The position numbers were made by a program, and so were the translations under genes. Below, piece after piece: positions 36,274 to 45,879 of a stretch of 64,000 nt of DNA (positions are counted from its first letter, which is position 1; each line of letters starts with the position of its first letter). The stretch comes from Candidatus Gastranaerophilales bacterium. GTDB taxonomy: Bacteria > Cyanobacteriota > Vampirovibrionia > Gastranaerophilales > Gastranaerophilaceae. The DNA lies in contig CANQNW010000004.1 of the NCBI GenBank assembly GCA_947625305.1, positions 1-64,000 of the forward strand, written 5' to 3'. The notes under the pieces are model-generated. The model saw only the letters and a program-made list of their open reading frames with translations. It was not told the origin of the DNA and searched no databases.

Positions 36274-37461
36274 TTACTTGTTTATACTGCCGTATTTATT
36301 ATTTCTCAAATCAGTGACAAATTTATTTAATCTGTCCATTGCTTTTTTAAGATTATCTAATGAATACGCATAGGATATTCTTAAATACCCTTCACCGCTT
36401 TTGCCAAAGGCGCTCCCCGGAATTGCAGCTACATTTTGTTCTTCTAAAAACTTTGTTGCAAATTCTTCGCTCGAAAGTCCGAATTCTTTAATACAAGGGA
36501 ATACATAAAAAGCCCCAAACGGTTCAAAACATTCAAGTTTCATTTCTTTAAAAGCATTTATTAAAAATCTGCGCCTCTGATTATATGATTTTCGCATTTC
36601 ATCTATGTCTTTATCTCCGTTTTTTAAGGCTTCAACAGCTGCATATTGGCTTGTTGTAGGAGCGCACATTATTGCATACTGATGTATCTTTAACATCTGT
36701 TTTATTATCTCGTTCGGAGCGCAGGCATAACCTAAACGCCAGCCTGTCATAGCATAGGCTTTTGAAAATCCGTTAATTAATATCGTTCGTTCTTTCATGC
36801 CTGAAAGTGCGGCTATGGAAGTGTGTTTTCCGTTATAAGTTAATTCCGAATATATTTCATCAGACATTACATAAATATCATGTTTTTGGATAATTGGGGC
36901 AATTTTTTCTAAATCTTCTTTGTTCATTATTGCGCCCGTCGGGTTATTTGGGTAGGGCAGAATTAAAACTTTTGTTTTATCTGTTATTGCTTGTTCAAGA
37001 TCCTCGGGTGTTAATTTAAAATCTTTTTCGGGTTTTAAATCGATAATAACAGGTTTCGCATTGGTAAGCATTGTGCAGGGTTCATAAGATACATAAGAGG
37101 GCTGGGGAATAATAACCTCATCACCGTCATTAACCAAGGCTCTTAAACCTATATCAATAGCTTCAGAACCGCCTACCGTAACTATTATCTCATCAGCGGG
37201 ATTATACAAAATATTTTGAGTTCTTTTTATGTAATTTGAAATTTCAATTTTTAAATCCTTTAAACCTGAATTAGAAGTATAAAAAGTCCTGCCCCGCTCA
37301 AGCGCATAAATACCTTCATCCCTTATATGCCAAGGAGTTTCAAAATCGGGTTCACCGACCCCTAAAGAGATTACATCTTTTCTTTCACTGACTAAATCAA
37401 AGAACTTTCTAATCCCTGAAGGTTTAATATTTAATACTTTTTCGGATAATTTTTTTGTCAC
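36274..37461 (-). CDS. Class I/II PLP-dependent aminotransferase
   Basis: 395 aa, aspartate-type fold I. Motifs: LGVGEPDFETPWHI, PYPNNPTGAIM, MSDEIYSELTY and the lysine signature NGFSKAYAMTGWRLGY with PLP-Lys234; the substrate carboxylate Arg is in YLRISYA. The subgroup resembles MalY/PatA-like and aspartate transaminases, so the amino donor is uncertain. The Lrp-like regulator gene overlaps its start by 4 nt, so both are one operon. Confidence 0.9.
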   Translation of the reverse strand: MTKKLSEKVLNIKPSGIRKFFDLVSERKDVISLGVGEPDFETPWHIRDEGIYALERGRTFYTSNSGLKDLKIEISNYIKRTQNILYNPADEIIVTVGGSEAIDIGLRALVNDGDEVIIPQPSYVSYEPCTMLTNAKPVIIDLKPEKDFKLTPEDLEQAITDKTKVLILPYPNNPTGAIMNKEDLEKIAPIIQKHDIYVMSDEIYSELTYNGKHTSIAALSGMKERTILINGFSKAYAMTGWRLGYACAPNEIIKQMLKIHQYAIMCAPTTSQYAAVEALKNGDKDIDEMRKSYNQRRRFLINAFKEMKLECFEPFGAFYVFPCIKEFGLSSEEFATKFLEEQNVAAIPGSAFGKSGEGYLRISYAYSLDNLKKAMDRLNKFVTDLRNNKYGSINK

Positions 37462-37940
37462 GGCGAAATTATCTCTCTTCCGTCTTCATGTTTTTTATCC
37501 AATATTGTGCCAAAATCCTTATATTTTTTAAGAATAAAGTGAGTACCCGTGCTTAAAACACTTTCAAGAGTAGATAATTTATCGGAAACAAAATTAGCTA
37601 TTTCTCTTAAAGATTTTTCTTCTAATATAACAAGAAGATCAAACCCGCCTGATATAAGGTATACTGCTTTAACTTCAGGATAGTTGTATATTCTTTGTGC
37701 AATTTTATCAAACCCCTGACCTCTCTGCGGAGTAACCCTGACTTCTATTAGCGCAGTTACCTTTTCAATAGAAGTTTTTTCCCAATCAATTAAAGTATGA
37801 TAACCGCATATTATATTCTCTTTTTCAAGTGTTTCAAGTTCCTTTAGGACTTCATCTTCACTTGTACCCAGCATAACGGCAAGTTCATTTAAGCCTATTC
37901 TGCTGTTTTTCTCTATTATTGAAAGTAATTCTTCACGCAT
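37458..37940 (-). CDS. Lrp/AsnC-family transcriptional regulator
   Basis: 160 aa. N-terminal winged helix (SRIGLNELAVMLGTSEDEVLKEL) and a C-terminal RAM effector-binding domain (VTALIEVRVTPQRGQGFDKIAQRI, VYLISGGFDLLVIL). Typically senses an amino acid. It lies directly upstream of the aminotransferase with a 4-nt overlap and probably controls it. Confidence 0.92.
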   Translation of the reverse strand: MREELLSIIEKNSRIGLNELAVMLGTSEDEVLKELETLEKENIICGYHTLIDWEKTSIEKVTALIEVRVTPQRGQGFDKIAQRIYNYPEVKAVYLISGGFDLLVILEEKSLREIANFVSDKLSTLESVLSTGTHFILKKYKDFGTILDKKHEDGREIISP

Positions 37941-37961
37941 TTATATATCCTTTAAGTAAAT

Positions 37962-38846
37962 TTATCTTATAAAATTCCAAAAATATCTTTTTGCCGTTTT
38001 CATTGCAGATAATTTTTCAAATCCTTGTTTTTCCGCAGTTGAAATACTTACCTCATTCGGCAGTGTGGTTCTTGAGTAATTAACAGCTTTAGGGCCAAAA
38101 AGCATTACATATTGGCTTTTGTATCCTTCGGGGATTTTTAAATATTCGCTCAGTTCAGGGAATAACATCATACATATTTGACCAAACCCGCACCAGCAAG
38201 TCCCGACACCTAAGCTTTGAGCATAAAGTTCAAAATAGCTTAAAGCAATATCCGCATCTTCTTTAGCACATGGCGCTGTAACGGAATTAGAAACAACAAG
38301 CATATGCGGAGCGCCTCTAAATATAATATCTTCTCCGTTTAAGAAATCTTTTGTAAAAGGCGCAAATTTATCAGCTACAGCTTTTATGGGCTTTGATGTC
38401 AAAGCATTTATAATTTTGTTATTTACATGTTCCCTTAATTCATCCATTACCTGAATATCATCAACAAAAGAAAAATGTAATTTATGATGATTACAGCCTG
38501 TCGGAACCCATTTCAGCATATCTTTAAGCTTTTGAAGAGTTTGTGCATCAAGATTTTCTTTCTTATAATTTCTGTCGCTTCTTCTTGATTTTATTAAATT
38601 TAAAAGCATATCAGGACTTTGAGATAATATTTTTTCGCAGCTATCGGGATTTTTATCAAATATTGAAATTGCACCCGCAGGACAAATCATAAAACAGTGC
38701 ATACAACCTATACAATTTTTTTCATCAACTGCTTTTGGCACTTTATTACCGTCTAATTCAATTACGTGTTCAATGCAATCATTTACGCACAATCCGCAAT
38801 GAATACATTTTGATTCATCAACTTTAAAATTTAAATTTCCCATCAT
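37962..38846 (-). CDS. Ferredoxin-nitroreductase fusion protein
   Basis: 294 aa. Two [4Fe-4S] sites, CIHCGLCVNDC and CIGCMHCFMICP, precede a nitroreductase/FMN domain with RSDRNYKKENLD (about residues 92-103), VVSNS and a Trp-Cys-Gly (GTCWCGFGQI) site. Such fusions use ferredoxin-type electrons to reduce flavin substrates. The physiological substrate is unknown. Starts MMGNLNFKVDE. Separate from its neighbours. Confidence 0.9.
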   Translation of the reverse strand: MMGNLNFKVDESKCIHCGLCVNDCIEHVIELDGNKVPKAVDEKNCIGCMHCFMICPAGAISIFDKNPDSCEKILSQSPDMLLNLIKSRRSDRNYKKENLDAQTLQKLKDMLKWVPTGCNHHKLHFSFVDDIQVMDELREHVNNKIINALTSKPIKAVADKFAPFTKDFLNGEDIIFRGAPHMLVVSNSVTAPCAKEDADIALSYFELYAQSLGVGTCWCGFGQICMMLFPELSEYLKIPEGYKSQYVMLFGPKAVNYSRTTLPNEVSISTAEKQGFEKLSAMKTAKRYFWNFIR

Positions 38847-38876
38847 GATACCCCTTTTTGTTTATAATAACAATTA

Positions 38877-39878
38877 TTATAGTGTTGTACAATATATTAT
38901 TACAAGCTCCCATAATTTATCTTTTGAAAATATGCTTGTAAAGACTCTTATATAATAGTCATCTGTTGTTATTTTTCCGTTTGTATAATAATAATATATA
39001 TTGCCTTTATCGGTTTTGAGCATTCTCATTTGTTTATTATAACTATACTTTGTTTGGGAATTTATTATTTTAAATCCTTGATTTCTTAAACATAAATCGG
39101 GATTATGTATAGCCTGCCATGATTTGGATTTAATCTTTATTATTATATTTTTTCCGTCATTATATTTTTGAACTTCCGCACCGTATTTTTTATACAAACT
39201 TTTTTCACTGTCACTTAAGGATAAATTTTTATATACAGGATGAAGAATTATTTTATATTCCGTTTTTTCTTCAGGCTCTAATTTACAATAACCGTAACAT
39301 AAAGCACCTAAAATATATATTATTAACGCATGGTATTTCCAAGTTTTATTTGATTGCTCCCCGTTTTTATTCATATTTAAAAGGAAATAAAATAATAGTG
39401 CTATTAAAATAAAATTAATAATACCTAACGGCACATGTATAATTTGTACGAATTGACTTAAATCATTATTAAATGATAAGGTTATTAATATAAAAATCCT
39501 TAGAATGTTTAAAAAGACAGCAAGACCAAAACATATAAACAAATTTATAATTAATTTAAAATCGGGCTTTTTTCCTTTAATTAAACAAATAAGTACAGCT
39601 AAAATCAAAACGTAATATAATAAAGCACTTCCGCTGCAAGGATAATCAATGTTTGTTATATTATTTTCAAATATTAATACTGAATTTTCACTTACAGACT
39701 TTACTTTGAAAAATGAAAAAATGTTTTCTATTACTTTTGCACTGATTAAGCGAAAAGGAACTCCCAAAAATATTTGAAAGTAATCTTTTACACTTTGGCG
39801 AAGTATAATTAAAATCGACAGCCAAAATAATCTTATATATGTTTTTTCATTTTTTATCAGTGTTTTAAATATATCCAT
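38877..39878 (-). CDS. Exosortase with fused EpsI-like domain
   Basis: 333 aa. Membrane-embedded exosortase: Cys81 in YPCSGSALLYY, Arg127 in NILRIF, His148 in IIHVPLGIINF, the canonical catalytic triad. Residues about 205-333 form an EpsI-like domain with WQAIHNPDLCLRNQGF (H258, C263). It cleaves PEP-CTERM proteins at the membrane for export or anchoring. It overlaps the start region with the end of the VIT gene by 22 nt, and that gene carries the only obvious PEP-CTERM tail here, so the pair is likely dedicated. Confidence 0.88.
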   Translation of the reverse strand: MDIFKTLIKNEKTYIRLFWLSILIILRQSVKDYFQIFLGVPFRLISAKVIENIFSFFKVKSVSENSVLIFENNITNIDYPCSGSALLYYVLILAVLICLIKGKKPDFKLIINLFICFGLAVFLNILRIFILITLSFNNDLSQFVQIIHVPLGIINFILIALLFYFLLNMNKNGEQSNKTWKYHALIIYILGALCYGYCKLEPEEKTEYKIILHPVYKNLSLSDSEKSLYKKYGAEVQKYNDGKNIIIKIKSKSWQAIHNPDLCLRNQGFKIINSQTKYSYNKQMRMLKTDKGNIYYYYTNGKITTDDYYIRVFTSIFSKDKLWELVIIYCTTL

Positions 39879-42400
39879 TTATTTCTTAGTGCAAAAATTG
39901 ATATCATTATTAAAATTAAGAATATATAAATCCAATCTTCGGGCTCAGGTACTGCTGCTATATTTTCTGCTTTTAAATTTCTGTCCTCGCCTGTTTGAAT
40001 ATCAGCATCATATTTATCATCGGACTTTTCGTTTTCTTTCAGTTCTTCTTTCTGACTGCTGTTTACAAGCGCAATTAAAGAAGAATAATTTGTAACAATA
40101 TTATTTTCTTGGGCAATTTTATGTATTTGTTCTTTTGTATTAATATCCTCCGGGTTTTTTGTTCTTAATATTTCATTTACTTCTTCCATTGCTTTTATTT
40201 GAGGCTGAATATTCCCTTCCTTTTCAGAAGCAAGAGAAATAACCGCTTCATAAGCACTCTTTATATCAGTAAACACGTTTCCTTTTGTTTTATAAATTAA
40301 ATTTGTTAAAGCAATGCTGTAAGGCGGAATTTTCTTAGAATGTTCCTTATCAATATGTACAATATATAAAGGAGTATTGTTTTCGCACGTTGAATTAAGC
40401 GAATAATCATACTCGCTTGTATCTGTGAGCATAATTATTCCGTCATAGTTTTCTTTAACTGAGCAATAAGCATCTATTCTTGCCGTTTGGGCGAAGTTAA
40501 CCTGTTTTTCTTTATCAAGAGATGAAAATTTTTCGCTTAAAAACTTATTAAAGAAATAATAATCTATATTTTTATTATTTTTAATTTCGGGGAATTCTTT
40601 ATTTATGTACTTTTTCCAGTTTATTTTATTTGAATATGATGTATCTAAAAGCAGCGCAATTTTTTTATCGGAATTAGCAAAATCCGCCGTTGATTGAGGA
40701 TTTGCGTCTTTTACTTTTACATATATATCATTTTTATTTGATTTAATTTTTTTGCCGTTTAAATACGTATTATATTTTGAGCCTAAACCGTAATATACAT
40801 TCCTTGATTGGTAAATAACAGGCAGAGGAATTTTACCGTTTTCAAGTTCTGTATAATATTCAAAGCTCATTTTTTGTATATCATCTTTTGAATAGTATAT
40901 GTTAACGGGGTAAACTCTTAATGTATACTGTCTTACTCCGTTTTTTTCAATTAATGCGGGGTCGGAATTTACAACCATTTGAGCCTCGTATGTTTTTCTT
41001 GCCGCTCCTTTGGCTGAAATTTCTCCCTCATACTGCAAATTATTACCTAACCTTAGTCTTGTTACAGCAGCATTTTCGGGCAGTGAAAATTCATAATACA
41101 CTTCTTTATTTCTTAAAGCTCTGTTTAAATATTCCTCCGTTATTATGACTTTATATGTATCAGGAGCTTGCGCCTGCTCTATTTCTACCGTTTTAGATAA
41201 TACTTTTACATCTTTTGAATTAACATCTAAAAGCGAAGCAGCCTCTTGTTTAGCAAAAAAAGTGGAATTTACACTGTTTGATACAGTTTTTTGTTCGCCC
41301 TTTTGTATATCTTCATCAAAAAGTATTTTATATTGTTCATTTATATTTCGTTTGTAAAAATCCTTGTTATAAAAGAACGGATATGCAATTTTTGTATATA
41401 TATTCTGCATTACTTTTGATGTTTTTTCGCCGTAATTCGCCGATATGTAAAAGTCATATATTAAGTCATCCTTAACATCCGATATATACCTTAACCTCGC
41501 AAGATAATTATCAAGTATAACATTTTTTATAATATATTCATCCTTAAGTATTTTTTCTGCCACAATTTTTAACTGTTCATAATTTTGAGCATTTTTAGTC
41601 ATTTCTATTTTTTTAGTTATATCTATATCCGAAAAATGAAAAGCCGAACAATAGAATAGAATAATATAAACTACAGCCCATATGGCACATAACTTTTTTT
41701 GAGGATTTTCTTTATATTTTGTTATAAATTCCTTAATGTATATTATTGCACTTGTTAAAGGTGTGATAAAAAATAAAACTATAATAAGCAATATAAATAA
41801 TACAAGTAATACAGCATATATTTCTTCCAGTAAATATGATAAACTTATAATCCTAAAATTTGATATATTAAAAATAACATCGTGTATATTTATATTCAAT
41901 TTTGATAAACTTTGGATTAAAATCGCACCCAAAGGAATTATAAAAAACAATGATAACAAACAAAAATAAACACCTAAAATAACAGGGATTTCAAAAATCA
42001 ATAATGAAATATTGTTAAGTCTTTCTTTTAAAATATTTTCCTTAAATAAATCTATAATATAAATAATAACAGAAAGGAAAATTCCTATATATAAAAACCA
42101 ATAAAAGAATGTCATTTCCCTAAGTAATAATAATCTTATAAGCATAAGCAGCAAAACAGGTGTTTCAACTGCAAAGAAAAATTTTAAAATTTTATCAATA
42201 TTTTTATTTTTTGTTGAATATATTGTAAATAATATAGGTAATAAAAGTATAATAAATATTGAGATTTCTATATTTAATGCAATTTCTCTAATATTAAATA
42301 AAAAAGCACAGCTGCCGGCACAAATCAAAAAATATACAGCATTAAATACGATTGAAAAACCCAATGCGAATTTTTTTATAAAATTTTTAAACATCATCAT
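39857..42400 (-). CDS. VIT/VWA-like PEP-CTERM protein, exosortase substrate
   Basis: 847 aa. Residues about 9-260 contain seven or eight membrane helices, followed by a periplasmic region; a VIT domain (about 415-510, with YEFSLPENAAVTRLRLGNN and TYEAQMV) precedes a degenerate VWA-like domain (IALLLDTSYSNKINW; MIDAS motif incomplete). The last 31 residues are a sorting tail: VPEPEDWI (817-824), a hydrophobic helix, then a basic end with K/R. The layout resembles VIT partners of dedicated exosortases in other phyla. Start could be the third ATG (42394), 7 nt after GGGG. Role unknown. Confidence 0.82.
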   Translation of the reverse strand: MMMFKNFIKKFALGFSIVFNAVYFLICAGSCAFLFNIREIALNIEISIFIILLLPILFTIYSTKNKNIDKILKFFFAVETPVLLLMLIRLLLLREMTFFYWFLYIGIFLSVIIYIIDLFKENILKERLNNISLLIFEIPVILGVYFCLLSLFFIIPLGAILIQSLSKLNINIHDVIFNISNFRIISLSYLLEEIYAVLLVLFILLIIVLFFITPLTSAIIYIKEFITKYKENPQKKLCAIWAVVYIILFYCSAFHFSDIDITKKIEMTKNAQNYEQLKIVAEKILKDEYIIKNVILDNYLARLRYISDVKDDLIYDFYISANYGEKTSKVMQNIYTKIAYPFFYNKDFYKRNINEQYKILFDEDIQKGEQKTVSNSVNSTFFAKQEAASLLDVNSKDVKVLSKTVEIEQAQAPDTYKVIITEEYLNRALRNKEVYYEFSLPENAAVTRLRLGNNLQYEGEISAKGAARKTYEAQMVVNSDPALIEKNGVRQYTLRVYPVNIYYSKDDIQKMSFEYYTELENGKIPLPVIYQSRNVYYGLGSKYNTYLNGKKIKSNKNDIYVKVKDANPQSTADFANSDKKIALLLDTSYSNKINWKKYINKEFPEIKNNKNIDYYFFNKFLSEKFSSLDKEKQVNFAQTARIDAYCSVKENYDGIIMLTDTSEYDYSLNSTCENNTPLYIVHIDKEHSKKIPPYSIALTNLIYKTKGNVFTDIKSAYEAVISLASEKEGNIQPQIKAMEEVNEILRTKNPEDINTKEQIHKIAQENNIVTNYSSLIALVNSSQKEELKENEKSDDKYDADIQTGEDRNLKAENIAAVPEPEDWIYIFLILIMISIFALRNKWIYLKH

Positions 42401-42451
42401 ACCCCGTTAAAATAAAATTACAAAATTATTATACAATTAACAGATAGAATT

Positions 42452-42481
42452 TTGTTAAATATAAATTTTTTGTTGTATATT
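42452..42481 (+). promoter_or_regulatory. Promoter of the 67-aa gene
   Basis: TTGTTA (42452-42457), 18-nt spacer, TATATT (42476-42481), upstream of ATG 42502 with AGGAG. Confidence 0.45.
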
Positions 42482-42501
42482 AAAGAAAAAGGAGAAAAGT
42501 T

Positions 42502-42705
42502 ATGTTTCAAGTTATAACGGAAAGAGATTACTCTGAATTTTCACGCAAACAAATAGGCGAATTTACTGATTTTGACAAAGCATTAGAAACTGCACAAAAA
42601 GCAATCGCTGGCAAAGAAGGTTTAAGATATATAATTGAAAAAACAGATGGTCATATAGACAGCTACGGAAATCAGATAGTAACTGTTGTAGCTGAAAGTG
42701 AATAG
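42502..42705 (+). CDS. Small conserved-looking protein of unknown function
   Basis: 67 aa, alpha/beta with KALETAQKAIAGKEGLRYIIEK and no signal or metal motif. A strong AAAGGAG site stands before the ATG. It runs convergently with mtnN and overlaps its end by 34 nt. I do not recognise a family. The ribosome site and its own promoter argue it is real. Confidence 0.65.
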   Translation: MFQVITERDYSEFSRKQIGEFTDFDKALETAQKAIAGKEGLRYIIEKTDGHIDSYGNQIVTVVAESE

Positions 42706-43415
42706 TTAAGCATAGTTTCTACTGTTTTAGCTGAAACTTCCGCCATTATTTTTTCAAAAGCCTCCAAAGATTTAGGAGAATCCCCGTTTGCCAAGTCTGA
42801 TATAGCTCTGACTATTACAAACGGAATATTATTTACATATGCGCATTGAGCGATGGCACATCCTTCCATTTCAACGGCATACGCATTAAATAAATCTCTT
42901 ATTTCAAATTTTAAATTGTTATCGGAAATAAAAGTGTCGCCGGTTGCTATAACACCCTTATGGATTGCAGACTTAAATCCGCTTTCTTTAAGAGCTTTTT
43001 CATAATAGTTTATTAAATTTTCATCCGAATAATATACGGTCGGCTTATCTTTATTAATTCCCGTACACATATAGCCTCTGGCATAGCCTAAAGCCGTAAC
43101 ATTAAAGTCATATTGAACTAAAGATGTTCCTATAACAATATCGCCGACGGACATATTATCGGCAATTCCGCCTGCAACTCCCGTATTTAATATAAAATCA
43201 GGATGAAGAGTATCTATAATATATTGAGTTGTAATAGCTGAATTTACCTTGCCGACACCGCTTTTAGAAACAATAACCTCATTGCCGTTAATTGTTCCCG
43301 TATAAATTGTCATTTTTGCATTTTGAATTTCCCTGCGGTCTTTTAAAAGTGATTTTAAAATATCAACTTCGCAGTCCATTGCACCGATTATCGCAAGTTT
43401 TTTATTATTCAGCAT
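42672..43415 (-). CDS. mtnN: MTA/SAH nucleosidase
   Basis: 247 aa from ATG 43415 (MLNNKKLAIIGAMDCEVDIL), with AAGGA 8 nt upstream; the longer frame to 43451 is rejected. It hydrolyses methylthioadenosine and S-adenosylhomocysteine. Family blocks: GAMDCEVDILKSLL, GVGKVNSAITTQYIID, LNTGVAGGIADNM and AVEMEGCAIAQCAYVNNIPF with the catalytic Glu. luxS overlaps its start by 11 nt, giving the AI-2/methyl-cycle pair. Confidence 0.95.
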   Translation of the reverse strand: MLNNKKLAIIGAMDCEVDILKSLLKDRREIQNAKMTIYTGTINGNEVIVSKSGVGKVNSAITTQYIIDTLHPDFILNTGVAGGIADNMSVGDIVIGTSLVQYDFNVTALGYARGYMCTGINKDKPTVYYSDENLINYYEKALKESGFKSAIHKGVIATGDTFISDNNLKFEIRDLFNAYAVEMEGCAIAQCAYVNNIPFVIVRAISDLANGDSPKSLEAFEKIMAEVSAKTVETMLNYSLSATTVTI

Positions 43416-43866
43416 AATACATATCCTTTTCCGTCCAGTTTTCAAGTACATTTATCATATCTTTTGCAACTGCTTTAGCGCCCTCTAAATCATGCTCAAG
43501 GTAATTACCGCATTCAATTCTGCTAACCCCGGGGATTTTACCTTCAAATTCCGATATAAATTTTAAACTTCCTCTAAATAAATCCAAAGCCTGCGTATGC
43601 GAGATTTTATCCCTTACTATAAAATAAAACCCTGTCCGACAGCCCATAGGCCCTACATAAATAATTCCGTCTTTTAAATCGGTATTTCTTACATAGGTTG
43701 CAAATAAATGTTCAAAAGTATGCATAGCACCGTTTTCAAGATAATCACCGCCATTTGGCTTTTTCATTCTGACATCATAAGTTACAATATCACCATCTAT
43801 TCTTGAAATATACATGCCCTTTTGAAGAACATCGTGATTTACTTTAAAACTTGCTATTTTTTCCAT
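43405..43866 (-). CDS. luxS: S-ribosylhomocysteine lyase LuxS
   Basis: 153 aa, usual length. Metal ligands HTFEH (H49, H53) and ECGN (C119), and the catalytic Cys76 in GPMGCRTGFYF, are intact. It makes homocysteine and the AI-2 precursor DPD. Its ribosome site AAGGA lies in a hairpin with the end of cysK. The gene overlaps mtnN by 11 nt, so the SAH route is encoded together. Confidence 0.97.
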   Translation of the reverse strand: MEKIASFKVNHDVLQKGMYISRIDGDIVTYDVRMKKPNGGDYLENGAMHTFEHLFATYVRNTDLKDGIIYVGPMGCRTGFYFIVRDKISHTQALDLFRGSLKFISEFEGKIPGVSRIECGNYLEHDLEGAKAVAKDMINVLENWTEKDMYYAE

Positions 43867-43874
43867 TTTTTAAC

Positions 43875-43908
43875 ATCCTTTTTTTATAATTATATAATAA
43901 AAAAGGAT
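43875..43908 (-). promoter_or_regulatory. Hairpin covering the luxS ribosome-binding site
   Basis: On the minus strand an AT-rich stem pairs ATCC plus T-run (43894-43908 side) with A-run plus GGAT (43875-43887 side), so the AAGGA of luxS (at 43876-43880) is base-paired. It sits between the cysK stop and the luxS start, and could attenuate luxS or act as a partial terminator. Confidence 0.5.
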
Positions 43909-44831
43909 TAATCGGAAATCACGGATAAATACCTTTCGCCCGTATCAGGGAGCAAAACCGCAATCATTTTTCCTTTATTTTCAAGTCTTTGAGCAAGTTT
44001 TACCGCGGCATTTAATGCAGCCCCCGAGGAAATCCCGACAAGCAAACCTTCTTTTTTAGCAAGAAGTTTTGTTGTTTCAAGCGCATCCTCGTTACTTATC
44101 GTAATTATTTCATCGTAAATCTCGGTATTAAGAGTTTTAGGAATAAATCCTGCTCCTATACCTTGTATTTTATGTGCGCCTGCCTTTCCTCCCGATAAAA
44201 CAGGTGATGATAAGGGTTCTACGGCTATTATCTTAATACTTGGATTTTTAGATTTTAAATACTTGCCGACACCTGAAATTGTTCCGCCCGTGCCGACACC
44301 AGAAACAAACATATCAACTTTGCCTTCCGTATCCGCCCAAATTTCAGGGCCTGTCGTATTTTCATGGACTTTCGGGTTTTCGGGATTTTCAAACTGGCTC
44401 GGAATAAAGCTGTTGGGGATTTCTTTAGCCAGTTCAAGTGCTTTTTCAATAGCGCCTTTCATTCCTTTAGCGCCCTCTGTTAAAACAATTTCCGCCCCGT
44501 AAGCTTTTAAAAGATTTCTTCTTTCTATGCTCATTGTTTCAGGCATGGTGAGGATTACTTTATAACCTTTTGATGCACCTATTGAAGCTAAGCCGATACC
44601 CGTATTTCCGCTTGTAGGCTCTATTATAACAGAGCCTTCTTTTAATAAGCCTTTATTTTCGGCATCTTTTATCATTGCGCAGGCGACCCTGTCTTTTACA
44701 CTGCCTGCCGGGTTAAAATATTCCAGTTTTGCAACGATTTTTGCCTCAAGATTATATTCTTTTTCTATATTTTTTAATTCCAATAGGGGAGTTTTTCCTA
44801 TTAAATCCGTTATTTTTTCAAATATTTTCAT
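43908..44831 (-). CDS. cysK: Cysteine synthase A (O-acetylserine sulfhydrylase)
   Basis: 307 aa. PLP-Lys46 in [11 protein letters not shown], the [10 protein letters not shown] substrate loop, [17 protein letters not shown] for PLP phosphate, and [11 protein letters not shown] for ring N contacts are all present. Makes cysteine from O-acetylserine and sulfide. It lies directly upstream of luxS-mtnN, joining homocysteine recycling and sulfur assimilation. The gene lacks a clear start-site problem; ATG with a GGATG-type site. Confidence 0.97.
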   Translation of the reverse strand: MKIFEKITDLIGKTPLLELKNIEKEYNLEAKIVAKLEYFNPAGSVKDRVACAMIKDAENKGLLKEGSVIIEPTSGNTGIGLASIGASKGYKVILTMPETMSIERRNLLKAYGAEIVLTEGAKGMKGAIEKALELAKEIPNSFIPSQFENPENPKVHENTTGPEIWADTEGKVDMFVSGVGTGGTISGVGKYLKSKNPSIKIIAVEPLSSPVLSGGKAGAHKIQGIGAGFIPKTLNTEIYDEIITISNEDALETTKLLAKKEGLLVGISSGAALNAAVKLAQRLENKGKMIAVLLPDTGERYLSVISD

Positions 44832-44888
44832 CGGCTCATCCTTTCATAAGAATTTTAGACTTTGCCTTAAAATTAGTCAATAGTATTA

Positions 44889-45859
44889 TTAATAAGCGAT
44901 TAGAACTAAATCTGCCTGAGGTAGTATCATCTGGCTTCTTCTTATCATAAATTTATAACCGAGATTTAAATTTTCCAATTGAGTTTTTAATTCAAAAAAA
45001 TCAATCGGGGTATGATACATAGCAATTGCAAGTACAGGCTTATCTTTTCTTAAAATATTAACTGCACCCTTAATTATATCAGCCTCACAGCTTTCAGTAT
45101 CCAATTTAATCAAGCCGATTTCTTTTTCACTTTTTGCATAGTATTCGTCAACAGAGATAAGTTTTGCATCTTTATCATCTATTTTAATTGTTTCGGATTT
45201 TTCACCAAGTCCATAGTTAACGGGAGTAATTTTTCCGCCGCAATTATCAACCGAAAGTATTTTATTTATTACATCTAAATTATCTTTAACCGGTTCAAAT
45301 ACATCTATTTGAGAGAGCGGGAAATATTTATGAAAAACCAATGCCGTATCCCCGTTTGCTCCGCCGCCATCTATAATAGTTTTTCCGTTTATTTTACTTA
45401 GTATTTCTTCGGGTAAATCTGCTAACCCGTACATATTTGAATAAAAATAAGGGTCAATTGTTAAAATTTCAGGGAAAGGCTGATTAAATGTTTTTAAAAA
45501 TTCGTTGTGTCTTTTTATTGTCTTTTTATCATAATCAGACCATATCCCTATTTTATACCTATCCCAATAAGGAACAAGTTTCATAAAATAATCCGCATAT
45601 TCGCATGATATATCATCTAAATTATTTTTTAATCGGGAAAGTTTTAAATTCATATCGTTGGATTTAAAATATTCACTAAATTCCTTCTGCCAATAGAAAA
45701 TTATATATGAGCAATTCCCCCCCCCCTAAAAAATAACCGAGCGAACTGATACTTTAAAAAGTCCTTTTTTATATCAAATTCCATGCCAAGAACAGATACT
45801 ATTTCGTGATGTATTTTTTTTTCACTAGGTCTTACGGAAATAAAATTTTTAATATTCAT
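44889..45859 (-). CDS. FkbM-family methyltransferase, frame broken at a G10 tract
   Basis: The true start is ATG 45859 with AGGAG 5 nt upstream (MNIKNFISVRPSEKKIHHE). The frame runs to a ten-G tract (minus strand, 45717-45726) and stops soon after; the 254-aa frame from ATG 45653 continues the same protein. Eleven or eight G would rejoin both, giving 322-323 aa. The domain carries IDGGGANGDTALVF (SAM site), DVFEPVKDN and LIKLDTESCEADIIKGA, typical FkbM. It probably methylates a sugar or small acceptor. Lies between cysK and tRNA-Ala. Either phase-variable or an assembly error. Confidence 0.8.
45717..45726 (-). repeat. Ten-G homopolymer in the FkbM gene
   Basis: Ten C on the plus strand, i.e. 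G10 in the coding strand, at codons about 45-48. Frame needs 8 or 11 G. Long G runs are very rare in this AT-rich DNA. Confidence 0.9.
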
Positions 45860-45879
45860 AAATACTCCTAAATTTATTA

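Noticed and set aside
44832-44888. Riboswitch upstream of cysK-luxS
   Set aside because: Only 57 bp and no conserved riboswitch structure recognised.
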